Source of the DNA: Salipiger bermudensis
GTDB taxonomy: Bacteria; Pseudomonadota; Alphaproteobacteria; Rhodobacterales; Rhodobacteraceae
Assembly (NCBI RefSeq): GCF_020171625.1
Contig: NZ_JAIUZY010000004.1
Location: 248,001 to 312,000, forward strand
Direction of reading: 5' to 3'
Length of the DNA stretch: 64,000 nt
Below, piece after piece: positions 53,005 through 61,362 of this stretch. Each line of letters starts with the position of its first letter. The stretch's first letter is position 1. The notes beneath the pieces were generated by a model, which saw nothing but the letters and a program-made list of their open reading frames with translations, was not told where the DNA came from and ran no database searches. Made by a program: the position numbers and the translations under genes.

Positions 53005-53682
53005 GTGTCCCGCTACCTTGCCCCCCTGCTCTTCGGCCTGATCGGTGCCGGCATTCTTGTCGGTCTCGGCCTGTGGCAGTTGCAGCGGCTGGACTGGAAG
53101 CTGGGCGTTCTGGACGACATCGAGGCCCGCATCGCCGCCGATCCCGAGCCGCTGCCGGTGATGGTCTCGCCCTCCGAGCAGCGCTACCAGCCGGTGTCGC
53201 TGAGCGGCGAGATCCTGCCCGGAGACGTCCGCGTTCTGGTCAGCCGCAAGATGATCGGCGCCGGCTACCGCATCGTGTCGCCCTTCCGCACCAACGACGG
53301 CCGGCTGGTGCTGCTCGACCGCGGCTTCACCGGCGCCGACAACAAGGATGCGCGGCGCCTCACCGGCCCAGCCGAGGTGCTCGGCAACCTGCACTGGCCC
53401 GACGATCGCAATTCCTCGACCCCCGAGAACGATGTCGCCGGCAACATCTGGTTCGCCCGCGACATCGGCCAGATGGCCGACGCCTTGCAGACCGAACCGC
53501 TTCTGGTCATCGCCCGCGAGATCTCTCCCGGCGACCCGCAAATCGAGCCGCTGCCGGTGGACACCAGCGGCATTCCCAACGATCACCTGCAATATGCCCT
53601 GACATGGTTCTCGCTCGCCGTGGTGTGGCTGTTCATGACCGCCTATTACATCGTGCGGCTGAGAAAGACCGGAGAGACCTGA
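53005..53682 (+). CDS. SURF1-family cytochrome c oxidase assembly protein
   Basis: A 225-residue membrane protein with one transmembrane segment at each end (about 7-27 and 197-215) and a periplasmic domain between. The family words GLGLWQLQRLDWK at the N-terminus and the C-terminal NDHLQYALTWFSLA are clear. It helps insert heme a into subunit I of aa3 oxidase. The start is a GTG. It is the first gene of an operon with thrC, an M16 peptidase and a GNAT gene; the cox genes themselves are not in the window. Confidence 0.93.
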   Translation: MSRYLAPLLFGLIGAGILVGLGLWQLQRLDWKLGVLDDIEARIAADPEPLPVMVSPSEQRYQPVSLSGEILPGDVRVLVSRKMIGAGYRIVSPFRTNDGRLVLLDRGFTGADNKDARRLTGPAEVLGNLHWPDDRNSSTPENDVAGNIWFARDIGQMADALQTEPLLVIAREISPGDPQIEPLPVDTSGIPNDHLQYALTWFSLAVVWLFMTAYYIVRLRKTGET

Positions 53683-55073
53683 TGCGCTACATCTCGACCC
53701 GCGGACAGGCGCCCGCGCTGAGTTTCGAAGACGCCATGCTGTCGGGCCTCGCCCGCGATGGCGGCCTCTACGTGCCCGAGACCATCCCGGCCATGTCCGC
53801 CGAGGACATCCGGGCGCTGCACGGGTTGAGCTACGAGGAAACCGCCTTCCGCGTGATGCGGCCCTTCGTAGGCGACGGCTTCACCGACGAGACCTTCGGC
53901 GATCTGATCTCCAAGGCCTATGCCGGCTTCGGTCACAACGCGCGCGCGCCGCTGGTGCAGCTTGCGCCGGGGCATTTCCTGCTCGAGCTGTTCCACGGCC
54001 CGACGCTGGCCTTCAAGGACTTCGCGATGCAGCTCATCGGGCAGCTCTTCGAGGAGGCGCTGACCCGCCGCGGCGAGCGCGTCACCATCGTGGGCGCCAC
54101 CTCGGGCGACACCGGCTCGGCCGCCATCGAGGCGTTCAAGGGCCTCGACGCGGTCGACGTGTTCATCCTGTTCCCGCATGGCCGCGTCTCGGAAGTGCAG
54201 CGTCGCCAGATGACCACCCCGACCGAGGCCAACGTGCACGCGCTGGCGCTTAACGGGCATTTCGACGACTGCCAGGCCAAGCTCAAGGACATGTTCAACG
54301 ATTTCGCCTTCCGCGACGACGTGCGGCTGGCGGGCGTGAACTCGATCAACTGGGCGCGGGTGCTGGCACAGGTGGTCTATTACTTCTCTGCCGCCGTCTC
54401 GCTCGGCGCGCCCGACCGCAAGGTGAGCTTCACCGTCCCCACCGGCAATTTCGGCGACATCTTCGCCGGCTACATCGCCAAGCGCATGGGCCTGCCGATC
54501 GACCGGCTGGTGGTCGCCACCAACCAGAACGACATCCTGCACCGCTGCCTGTCCTCGGGCGATTACCAGACCGCCGAGGTGTTCCCCTCGATCTCGCCCT
54601 CGATGGACATCCAGGTGAGCTCGAACTTCGAGCGCGCGCTGTTCGATGCCTATGGCCGGGACGGCAACGCCGTGGCGCAACTGATGGACGAGCTGAAATC
54701 CGGCGGCGGCTTCCACGTGAGCCAGGGCGCGCTGCAGGGCCTGCGCGAGCATTTCGAAAGCGGCCGCGCCTCCGAGGAAGAGACTCTCGCGACGATCCGC
54801 AAGGCGCATGACAGCATGGGCGAGCTGCTCTGCCCGCACTCCGCCATCGGCGTGAAGGTGGCCGACGAGCACCGCGACCCGGCGACGCCGATGGTCACGC
54901 TGGCCACCGCCCACCCGGCGAAATTCCCCGACGCCGTCGAGCAGGCCAGCGGCCTTCGCCCGCCCCTGCCCGAGCGCATGGCCGATCTCTTCGACCGGCC
55001 CGAGCGCGTCACCCGGGTGGAAAACGATCTTTCCGCCCTCGAAACCCTGATCCGGGAGCGTATCAACAAGTGA
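53682..55073 (+). CDS. thrC: Threonine synthase
   Basis: A 463-residue PLP enzyme converting O-phosphohomoserine to threonine. The PLP lysine is Lys112 in LAFKDFAMQ. The phosphate-binding loop includes GATSGDTGSAAIEA. The N-terminal MRYISTRG is family-typical. The length matches the class II bacterial form. It starts on the last base of the SURF1 stop codon, so it is coupled to it, an order often seen in this order of bacteria. Confidence 0.96.
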   Translation: MRYISTRGQAPALSFEDAMLSGLARDGGLYVPETIPAMSAEDIRALHGLSYEETAFRVMRPFVGDGFTDETFGDLISKAYAGFGHNARAPLVQLAPGHFLLELFHGPTLAFKDFAMQLIGQLFEEALTRRGERVTIVGATSGDTGSAAIEAFKGLDAVDVFILFPHGRVSEVQRRQMTTPTEANVHALALNGHFDDCQAKLKDMFNDFAFRDDVRLAGVNSINWARVLAQVVYYFSAAVSLGAPDRKVSFTVPTGNFGDIFAGYIAKRMGLPIDRLVVATNQNDILHRCLSSGDYQTAEVFPSISPSMDIQVSSNFERALFDAYGRDGNAVAQLMDELKSGGGFHVSQGALQGLREHFESGRASEEETLATIRKAHDSMGELLCPHSAIGVKVADEHRDPATPMVTLATAHPAKFPDAVEQASGLRPPLPERMADLFDRPERVTRVENDLSALETLIRERINK

Positions 55074-56332
55074 CTGTCGAACTGACCACCCTGAAGAACG
55101 GCCTGCGCATCGTCAGCGAGCGCATGGACGGGCTGCAATCCGCCTCGATTGGCGTCTGGGTCACCGCCGGTGGCCGCAACGAGCGCATCGAGCAGAACGG
55201 TGTGGCGCATTTCCTTGAGCACATGGCCTTCAAGGGCACCAAGACCCGGACGGCGCTGCAGATCGCCGAGGCGATCGAGGACGTGGGCGGCTACATCAAC
55301 GCCTACACCTCGCGCGAGGTCACGGCCTATTACGCGCGCGTGCTGGAAAACGACACCAAGCTGGCGCTCGACGTGATCGCCGACATCCTGCGCAACCCGG
55401 TCTTCGACGAGCGCGAGATCGAGACCGAGCGCCACGTCATCCTGCAGGAAATCGGTCAGGCGCTCGACACGCCCGACGACGTGATCTTCGACTGGCTGCA
55501 GGAGCGCGCCTACCAGAAGCAGCCGCTGGGCCGCACCATCCTTGGCGAGGAGGCCAACGTGCGCGGCTTCGGCAGGGGCGATCTCGAGACCTTCGTCGAC
55601 GAGCATTACGGCCCCGAGCAGCTGATCATCTCGGCCGCGGGTTCGGTCGATCACGAGGCGCTGGTCAGCCAGGCCGAGGCGTTGTTCGGCGACATGGGCT
55701 CGCGCAAGGCCAAGGACCCCGAGACCGCACGCTTCACCGGCGGCGAGATCCGCCGCGAGAAGCAGCTCGAGCAGGCGCATTTCGCGCTTGCCCTCGAAGG
55801 GCCCGGCTATCGCGATCCGGGGTTCTACACCTCGCAGATCTATTCCATCGCGCTTGGCGGCGGCATGTCCTCGCGGCTGTTCCAGGAGATCCGCGAGAAG
55901 CGCGGCCTGTGCTACACCATCTTCGCCCAGAGCGGGGCCTACGAGGATACCGGGCTGATGACGGTCTATGCTGGCACCAGCGGCGACGAGCTGGCAGATC
56001 TTGCCCATCTCACCATCGACGAGATGAAGCGCGCCGCCGACGACATGTCCCCCGAAGAGATCGCCCGCGCCCGCGCCCAGATGAAGGCCGGGCTGCTGAT
56101 GGGGCTAGAAAGCTCGTCGTCGCGGGCCGAACGCATGGCGCGCATGGTGCAGATCTGGGGCAGCGTGCCGCCGATCGAGGACACGGTCGCCAAGATCGAC
56201 AACGTCACCACCGGCGACGTGCGGCTCTTTGCCGAGCAGATGGCGGCCTCGGCGCCGGCGGCGCTGGCGCTCTACGGCCCGGTCAGCAAGGCCCCCGACC
56301 TCGCCGCGCTGCAGGCACGTCGAGCCGCCTGA
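55070..56332 (+). CDS. M16-family zinc peptidase (processing-peptidase type)
   Basis: A 420-residue pitrilysin-family protein close to mitochondrial processing peptidase beta. The inverted zinc motif HFLEH lies at 47-51, and the third ligand is in the ETERHVILQEI helix about 75 residues later. The C-terminal half contains the GGGMSSRLFQEIREKRGLCY segment of the family. The start is a GTG overlapping the thrC stop by 4 bp. Target proteins are unknown; it probably acts in the periplasm or cytoplasm on small peptides. No signal peptide is seen. Confidence 0.92.
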   Translation: MTVELTTLKNGLRIVSERMDGLQSASIGVWVTAGGRNERIEQNGVAHFLEHMAFKGTKTRTALQIAEAIEDVGGYINAYTSREVTAYYARVLENDTKLALDVIADILRNPVFDEREIETERHVILQEIGQALDTPDDVIFDWLQERAYQKQPLGRTILGEEANVRGFGRGDLETFVDEHYGPEQLIISAAGSVDHEALVSQAEALFGDMGSRKAKDPETARFTGGEIRREKQLEQAHFALALEGPGYRDPGFYTSQIYSIALGGGMSSRLFQEIREKRGLCYTIFAQSGAYEDTGLMTVYAGTSGDELADLAHLTIDEMKRAADDMSPEEIARARAQMKAGLLMGLESSSSRAERMARMVQIWGSVPPIEDTVAKIDNVTTGDVRLFAEQMAASAPAALALYGPVSKAPDLAALQARRAA

Positions 56333-56916
56333 TGCTCGGACGGCGGCGCAGGTTCCGGCTCGACACCGAGCGTCTGGTGTTGCGCCCGCCGCAGCACGGC
56401 GATTTCAACGCCTGGGTCTCGCTGCGCGTCGAGAGCCAAGCCTACCTGACGCCCTGGGAGCCATCCTGGGCGCAGGACCACCTCACCCGACGCGCCTTCA
56501 CCAACCGGGTCTACTGGTCCACGCGCTCGATCGCCGCGGGCACCGCGGTGCCGCTGTTCCTGTTCCGCCGCGAGGACGAGCAGCTGCTGGGCGCCATCAC
56601 TCTCGACAACATCCGCCGCGGCCCGGCACAATCGGGGGTGCTGGGCTACTGGACCGGTCAGCCCTTCGCCCGCCACGGCTACATGCGCGAGACCATCGCG
56701 GCGCTGGTGCACCACGCCTTCGAGCGGCTCGACCTGAGCCGCATCGAGGCCGCCTGCCTGCCCGAGAACGTCGCCTCGCGCGGGCTGCTGGAGCGCTCGG
56801 GCTTCAAATACGAGGGCGTGGCCCAGAGTTACCTGCAGATCAACGGGCGCTGGCGCACCCACGTGCTCTATGCGGCCCTGCGCGGCGACCGGCGGGGCAA
56901 GACGCAGGTCGGCTGA
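56332..56916 (+). CDS. GNAT-family N-acetyltransferase, RimJ/RimL type
   Basis: A 194-residue acyl-CoA transferase. The N-terminal LDTERLVLRPPQHGD is typical of the RimJ/RimL group acting on protein N-termini. The CoA-binding region is GYWTGQPFARHGYMRETI and the C-terminal NVASRGLLERSGFKYEG strand-helix is intact. It starts on the final base of the M16 stop codon. The RimJ assignment fits because RimJ-like genes often follow M16 peptidase genes in alphaproteobacteria; the target is unknown. Confidence 0.88.
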   Translation: MLGRRRRFRLDTERLVLRPPQHGDFNAWVSLRVESQAYLTPWEPSWAQDHLTRRAFTNRVYWSTRSIAAGTAVPLFLFRREDEQLLGAITLDNIRRGPAQSGVLGYWTGQPFARHGYMRETIAALVHHAFERLDLSRIEAACLPENVASRGLLERSGFKYEGVAQSYLQINGRWRTHVLYAALRGDRRGKTQVG

Positions 56917-56976
56917 CCGCGCCCCGTCCCGCCTGCCCGCGCTTTGGGCAGTGCGTCGTTCGGTTGCACGCGCAGC

Positions 56977-56997
56977 CTGACCTTACGTAAATGTCAG
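56977..56997. promoter_or_regulatory. Nested palindrome upstream of the MBL gene
   Basis: CTGAC-C-TTACGTAA-AT-GTCAG is a 21-bp near-symmetric site with an inner TTACGTAA palindrome, 56 bases before the MBL-protein start. Its symmetry is like operators of MerR- or TetR-type regulators, but no such regulator lies next to it. Candidate operator only. Confidence 0.45.
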
Positions 56998-57052
56998 ATG
57001 GCAGGGCGGCGTTCCCTGCTAGGCTGGTCTCACGCAACAAGGAGACCCGCCC

Positions 57053-57880
57053 ATGCTGCGCCATGCGCTTGCCCTCGGACTTGCCCTTTTCGCCACGGCC
57101 CCGGCCCTGCAGGCTCAAGAGGCCCGCCAGCCCTCGCACTGCATCGCCATCGCCGACGCAGCACCGGGGCTGCAGTACCTCCACAGGGCCGCTTATACCG
57201 ACCCGGTGCCGGAGTACTCGGTGCGCATTCGCTACCTGTCGCACGCCAGCTTCCTGATCCAGACCCGCGGCGGGCTCGACGCGGTGACCGATTACACCGG
57301 CTTCATCGGCACCACCGATCTCGTTCCCGACATCGTCACCATGAACCACGCCCATTCCACGCACTGGACGGCCAACCCCGACCCCGAGATCCCGCATGTC
57401 CTGCCCGGCTGGGGGCCGTTCGGCGAGGGCATCGAGCACCATCTCGACCTTGGCGAGATGCTGGTGCGCAACGTCTCGACCGACATCCGCTCGGCGATGG
57501 GCGGCACCGAACCGCGCGGCAACTCGATCTTTGTATTCGAGGTCGAGGGGCTCTGCATCGGCCATCTCGGCCACCTGCATCACGAGCCCAATGATGCGCA
57601 ATACGCGGCGCTGGGGCGGCTCGATGTGCTTATGGTGCCGGTGGATGGCGGCTACACCATGTCGCTCGACACGATGATCAAGGTGGTCGACCGGGTGAAA
57701 AGCTCGATCATCCTGCCCATGCACTGGTTCTCGGGCTACTCGCTCGAGGCCTTTATCGCGGGCGTGTCGGACCGCTTCCTGATCGATCGGCGCAGCGGGC
57801 CGGAGATCACCGTGAGCCTGCGCGACCTGCCCTCGCGCCCGACCGTCGTGGTGCTGCAGCCGGTGCCCCTGCGGGAGTAA
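57053..57880 (+). CDS. Exported metallo-beta-lactamase-fold protein (UlaG-like)
   Basis: A 275-residue protein with a signal peptide (about 1-22, ending LQAQE). The fold signature region reads NHAHSTH where active enzymes have HxHxDH, so the metal-2 Asp is replaced by Thr. Later His residues in GHLGHLHH, DGGYTM and LPMHWF remain. It may bind one metal or act on an unusual substrate. AACAAGGAGACCCGCCC precedes the start. It is monocistronic with a palindromic site upstream. Confidence 0.8.
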   Translation: MLRHALALGLALFATAPALQAQEARQPSHCIAIADAAPGLQYLHRAAYTDPVPEYSVRIRYLSHASFLIQTRGGLDAVTDYTGFIGTTDLVPDIVTMNHAHSTHWTANPDPEIPHVLPGWGPFGEGIEHHLDLGEMLVRNVSTDIRSAMGGTEPRGNSIFVFEVEGLCIGHLGHLHHEPNDAQYAALGRLDVLMVPVDGGYTMSLDTMIKVVDRVKSSIILPMHWFSGYSLEAFIAGVSDRFLIDRRSGPEITVSLRDLPSRPTVVVLQPVPLRE

Positions 57881-57905
57881 CGCTGCGCCCCTTCTGACCG
57901 GCGCC

Positions 57906-57928
57906 CAAATCTTTCTGCGAAAGATTTG
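57906..57928. repeat. Palindrome CAAATCTTTC / GAAAGATTTG
   Basis: A perfect 10-bp inverted repeat with a TGC loop lies 25 bases after the MBL gene. It resembles the larger palindrome at 59446-59471 (both contain CAA-ATCTT-like arms). It could stop transcription in either direction. Confidence 0.6.
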
Positions 57929-58001
57929 CCCCGCGCCCCACCGGCGCGCCCCTTGGCTTCGGGCGGAAAATCGGCACAGTCGGCGCCGAAAGGACCCTGC
58001 C

Positions 58002-59417
58002 ATGCCGCTGATGCCCGCCGACGACACCTTCGCCGAGACCCTTGCCGCCCGCCTGCCCGACAACACCCTGCGTCGCGCCGAGCCGCGCTATCTCGAGGAG
58101 CCTCGCGGTCGCTGGACGGGCAGCTCGCAATGGGTGGCCCTGCCCCGCAGCGCCGAGGAGGCGTCCACCATCGTGCGCGCCTGCAACGCGGCGCGCGTGG
58201 GTCTCGTGCCCTATGGCGGCGGCACCGGGCTGGTGGGCGGACAGGTGGCCCAGGACGGCGTCGCGCCGCTCCTGGTCTCGATGGAGCGCATGGCCGCCGT
58301 GCGCGCGCTCTATCCCCGGGAGAACGTGCTGATCGCCGAGGCCGGCGCGGTCCTGGCTGACGTGCAGGCGGCGGCGCTGGCGGAGAACCGGCTCTTTGCC
58401 CTGTCGCTGGCCTCCGAGGGCACCGCGCGCATCGGCGGGCTGCTCGCCACCAACGCCGGCGGCGTCAACGTGCTGCGCTACGGCAATGCCCGCGAGCAGG
58501 TTCTGGGCCTCGAGGCGGTGCTGCCGGACGGCACGGTCTGGAACGGGCTCAAACGCCTGCGCAAGGACAACACCGGCTACGACCTGCGCCACCTGCTGAT
58601 GGGCGCCGAGGGCACGCTGGGGCTGATCACGGCCGCCGCCCTCAAGCTGTCACCGGTGCCCGCCGCCACCGGCACCGCGCTCTTCACCGTAGAGAGCCCC
58701 GCCGCCGCGCTCGACCTGCTGGCCATCGCCCGCGAGCAGCTTGGCGAGGGGATCAGCGCCTTCGAGCTGATCTCGCGGCAGGGGCTGGATTTCCTGACCG
58801 AGGCCCTGCCCGAGCTGCGCCAGCCCTGGCCCCGGCCACCGGAGTGGTGCGTGCTGGTGGAGCTTGGCCTCGCGCGCGGGCTCGACCCCGCGGCGGCGCT
58901 GGAAGGGCTCTTCGCGACCGCGCTCGAGGCCGGGCTGGTGAGCGATGGGCTGGTGGCGCAGTCCGAGCTACAGCGCGCCGCGTTCTGGGCGCTGCGCGAG
59001 CGCATCCCCGAGGCCAACAAGGCGATCGGGGCGATCTCGTCGCATGACATCTCGCTGCCGCTGGGGCTGGTGCCGGAGTTCATCGCGCGTGGCGCGCCGC
59101 GGCTGGCGAAGGTCGGCGACTTCCGCATCAACTGCTTCGGCCATCTCGGCGACGGCAACCTGCATTACAACGTCTTCCCCCTGCCCGGACGCCGCAAGGA
59201 GGACCATGTCCACCAGCGCGACGAGATCAAGCGGACAGTGCATGACCTGGTGCACGAGATGGATGGCTCGGTCAGCGCCGAGCACGGCATCGGGCGGCTC
59301 AAGGTCGACGATCTCGAGCGCTATGGCGATCCGGCGAAGCTCGCGGCGATGCGGGCGATCAAGGCGGCGCTCGATCCCAATGGCATCATGAACCCCGGCG
59401 CGGTGCTGCGCGGCTGA
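58002..59417 (+). CDS. FAD-binding oxidoreductase, D-2-hydroxyacid dehydrogenase (GlcD/D2HGDH) type
   Basis: A 471-residue flavoenzyme of the VAO/PCMH fold. The FAD pyrophosphate loop is PYGGGTGLVGG (70-80), with the second FAD region SEGTARIGGLLATNAGG. The C-terminal FAD-oxidase domain carries the metal and substrate motif GHLGDGNLHYN (380-390) and SAEHGIGRLK near the end. It oxidises D-lactate, D-2-hydroxyglutarate or glycolate to the 2-oxoacid; no GlcE/GlcF genes are nearby, which favours D2HGDH-like activity. AAAGGACCCTGCC precedes the start. Confidence 0.9.
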   Translation: MPLMPADDTFAETLAARLPDNTLRRAEPRYLEEPRGRWTGSSQWVALPRSAEEASTIVRACNAARVGLVPYGGGTGLVGGQVAQDGVAPLLVSMERMAAVRALYPRENVLIAEAGAVLADVQAAALAENRLFALSLASEGTARIGGLLATNAGGVNVLRYGNAREQVLGLEAVLPDGTVWNGLKRLRKDNTGYDLRHLLMGAEGTLGLITAAALKLSPVPAATGTALFTVESPAAALDLLAIAREQLGEGISAFELISRQGLDFLTEALPELRQPWPRPPEWCVLVELGLARGLDPAAALEGLFATALEAGLVSDGLVAQSELQRAAFWALRERIPEANKAIGAISSHDISLPLGLVPEFIARGAPRLAKVGDFRINCFGHLGDGNLHYNVFPLPGRRKEDHVHQRDEIKRTVHDLVHEMDGSVSAEHGIGRLKVDDLERYGDPAKLAAMRAIKAALDPNGIMNPGAVLRG

Positions 59418-59445
59418 CAGCCGCCGTCGCGCGCGTGGGACAGCG

Positions 59446-59471
59446 CAAGATTTTTCGTACGAAAAATCTTG
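59446..59471. repeat. Perfect 26-bp palindrome
   Basis: CAAGATTTTTCGT followed by its exact complement ACGAAAAATCTTG lies between the convergent FAD-oxidase and lytic-transglycosylase genes. Either strand gives a hairpin rich in A/T near the loop. Bidirectional terminator or binding site; mechanism not shown. Confidence 0.75.
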
Positions 59472-59478
59472 GCCCGCG

Positions 59479-60303
59479 TCAGTTGGCCGAGATCCGGAAC
59501 ACGCACCCGTCCGAGATCAGTTCGGGCGGCGTCAGGCACAGGCCGCGCGCCACGCTGAATGCCGCAAGCACCTTGGGCACGTAGTCGCGGGTCTCGGCAT
59601 AGGGGGGCACCCCCTCGTGCCGCGGAATGGAGTTCTCGCCGGCATTGTAGCCCGCGAGAACCATGATCGGGTCGCCGTCGAAGGTCTCCATCAGGAAATC
59701 GAGGAACGCCACCCCGCCCTGGATGTTCTGCGCGGGGTTGAGGGAATCCGCGACCCCGAAGCGCGCCGCGGTCGCGGGCATGAGCTGCATCAGCCCCTGC
59801 GCGCCAGCGCCGCTCACCGCATCCGCCCGGCCCGAGGACTCGACCGCCATCACCGCCAGCGCCAGCGCCGGCGACACGCGGGTGCCCACCGTCGCCTTGA
59901 GCAGCTCGACACCCCATGACGACGCCATGCTCTGAAGGTCCTGCAGGCGCGGGGCGGCGACGCCATAGCCCTGCGGCGGGGTCGAGAGCTTAATCAGGGT
60001 CGGCTCGAGCCGGCCGGGGCCGCTGTCGGCCAGCGCCGGCGAGACCGCATCCCAGAACCAGCCATAGGAGCCCGGGCCGCTGGCGCGCCCGGAGGGCACG
60101 GCCACCGCCGCCTCGGAGGCCGGCAGCGCCTTGGGCGTCATCGGAGCGGGCGCGATCTGAACCGTGATGCGACGCGTGGTGCCGGGCTTCGGCGGCGTCA
60201 CCCGCTTGGCCGAGAACTCCGGGAACGGCGCCGGTTGCTCGGCCGGGGCGCCCCCCGCGCCCATCAGGGCCACGAGAACGGTGGCTGTCATCATGCGAAA
60301 CAT
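59479..60303 (-). CDS. Lytic transglycosylase (SLT domain)
   Basis: A 274-residue exported muramidase-like enzyme that cleaves peptidoglycan. A signal peptide (about 1-21) is followed by a proline-rich region and a C-terminal SLT domain (about 135-235). The catalytic Glu155 is in AVESSGRADAVS, with the following GAQGLMQLMPATAARFG and AGYNAGENSI motifs. Its position beside the Tad pilus locus suggests it opens the wall for pilus assembly, by analogy with other secretion systems. Confidence 0.9.
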   Translation of the reverse strand: MFRMMTATVLVALMGAGGAPAEQPAPFPEFSAKRVTPPKPGTTRRITVQIAPAPMTPKALPASEAAVAVPSGRASGPGSYGWFWDAVSPALADSGPGRLEPTLIKLSTPPQGYGVAAPRLQDLQSMASSWGVELLKATVGTRVSPALALAVMAVESSGRADAVSGAGAQGLMQLMPATAARFGVADSLNPAQNIQGGVAFLDFLMETFDGDPIMVLAGYNAGENSIPRHEGVPPYAETRDYVPKVLAAFSVARGLCLTPPELISDGCVFRISAN

Positions 60304-60655
60304 CGTCGGACCTGCCTCTGGTCTCTAAGCTTTTGCAGCAGTGTCTCACGCGAGGGCCCCCCGACCAAGAGCTGCGCCGGGTTTCGCTATCGGGCCGTGC
60401 CTTTTTCGCCCGCCCCTCCAAAACACCCGTAAAACGGGAAACAAAGGGTCGGAAAATCCCTTTAGATTTCATTAAGATGAACGTGCCAGATTGTTTCCAT
60501 CTCGCTCGTGAAAACAAACCAATTGCGCCAAATTCGTGCCCGAATCCGGGGACTATAAGCGTCATACCGCAACGGACGGGGCATGAGAGACACCCCAAGG
60601 CACCGTCGCGGTGAATGAGTAACCTGAGACCAGTACTTAGATTTCGGAGAGAGAC
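60304..60655. other. Promoter region of the Tad locus
   Basis: A 350-base region, more AT-rich than its surroundings, between the divergent transglycosylase and first pilin genes. A short CCCGT / ACGGG stem lies at 60427-60439. No pair of sigma hexamers could be fixed. The pilin start itself has a good ribosome binding site, CGGAGAGAGAC. Confidence 0.4.
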
Positions 60656-60847
60656 ATGCTGAACTTCATCAAAACCTTCCGCGCAGACGAAGACGGTGCC
60701 GTGACGGTGGACTGGGTCGTTCTGACCGCAGCCGTGGTTGCCATGGCGATTGGTGCCTACACCACCATCAAAGACAACTCCGACAACATGATCAGCGCCG
60801 CGGGCAACGCCATCGCGGCCGAGCAGGGCAATCTGTTCACCAACTAA
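60656..60847 (+). CDS. Flp-like pilin, copy 1
   Basis: A 63-residue protein. A short polar leader (FRADEDG) is followed by a hydrophobic helix AVTVDWVVLTAAVVAMAIG and a polar C-terminus. The site G-AVTVDW aligns with the Flp/type IVb prepilin cleavage motif G-xxxxEY, but with Asp-Trp in place of Glu-Tyr. After cleavage it would form the main fibre of a Tad pilus. The position before cpaB and cpaC supports this. It may form a new subgroup, discussed in the findings. Confidence 0.78.
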   Translation: MLNFIKTFRADEDGAVTVDWVVLTAAVVAMAIGAYTTIKDNSDNMISAAGNAIAAEQGNLFTN

Positions 60848-60949
60848 GTCGGACGCCCCGGATCTCTCGCCCCCGGCCCGTCTGACGGCCGGCGGGCAGA
60901 GCCGCCCTTGTTCATTGCTTTAACGAGTTTTCCCTGCAGAGGGGGTCAG

Positions 60950-61141
60950 ATGATCCAACAGCTCAGGCGTTTCCTGGACGAGGACAGCGGCGCAATCACC
61001 GTCGACTGGGTGGTTCTTACCGCGTCGGTCGTGGCGATGGCGGCGATCTCGTTCTACCAGATCCGAGACAACAGCGCGAACCTCGAAGCTGCGGCGGGCA
61101 ACGCCGTCGCGCAGGAACAGACGCGGCTCTTCCCGGAGTGA
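60950..61141 (+). CDS. Flp-like pilin, copy 2
   Basis: A 63-residue paralog of copy 1 with the same leader-cleavage pattern (DEDSG-AITVDWVVLTASVVAMAA) and the shared C-terminal words DNSxN and AAGNAVAQEQ. The ATG at 60950 is chosen because GAGGGGGTCAG lies just upstream; 14 extra upstream residues are not supported. A terminator follows, so the pilin pair forms its own unit before cpaB. Confidence 0.78.
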   Translation: MIQQLRRFLDEDSGAITVDWVVLTASVVAMAAISFYQIRDNSANLEAAAGNAVAQEQTRLFPE

Positions 61142-61171
61142 TCCCTCAAGGTCAGCCCTGACACTCCCCCG

Positions 61172-61202
61172 GCCGCTTCGACCCGAAGCGGCTTTCTTGT
61201 TT
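61172..61202 (+). terminator. Intrinsic terminator after the pilin pair
   Basis: A 9-bp stem GCCGCTTCG / CGAAGCGGC with loop ACC is followed by TTTCTTGTTTC, 30 bases after the second pilin stop. It would let pilins be made in excess over cpaB and cpaC. Confidence 0.88.
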
Positions 61203-61362
61203 CAGGCCCGCCCTCGCCTGCATTGGCGACAGCGCCCCGCAACGCGCTGCGAGGACGGCCCGTTCAGGTCACATTCCGCCGCTGGCGGTGTGGACCAGGT
61301 TCAGAGTTCGCCCCGGTCCAATGGCGGCCCGGAGACAGGCGACAACCCGAAAGGTAACACGT

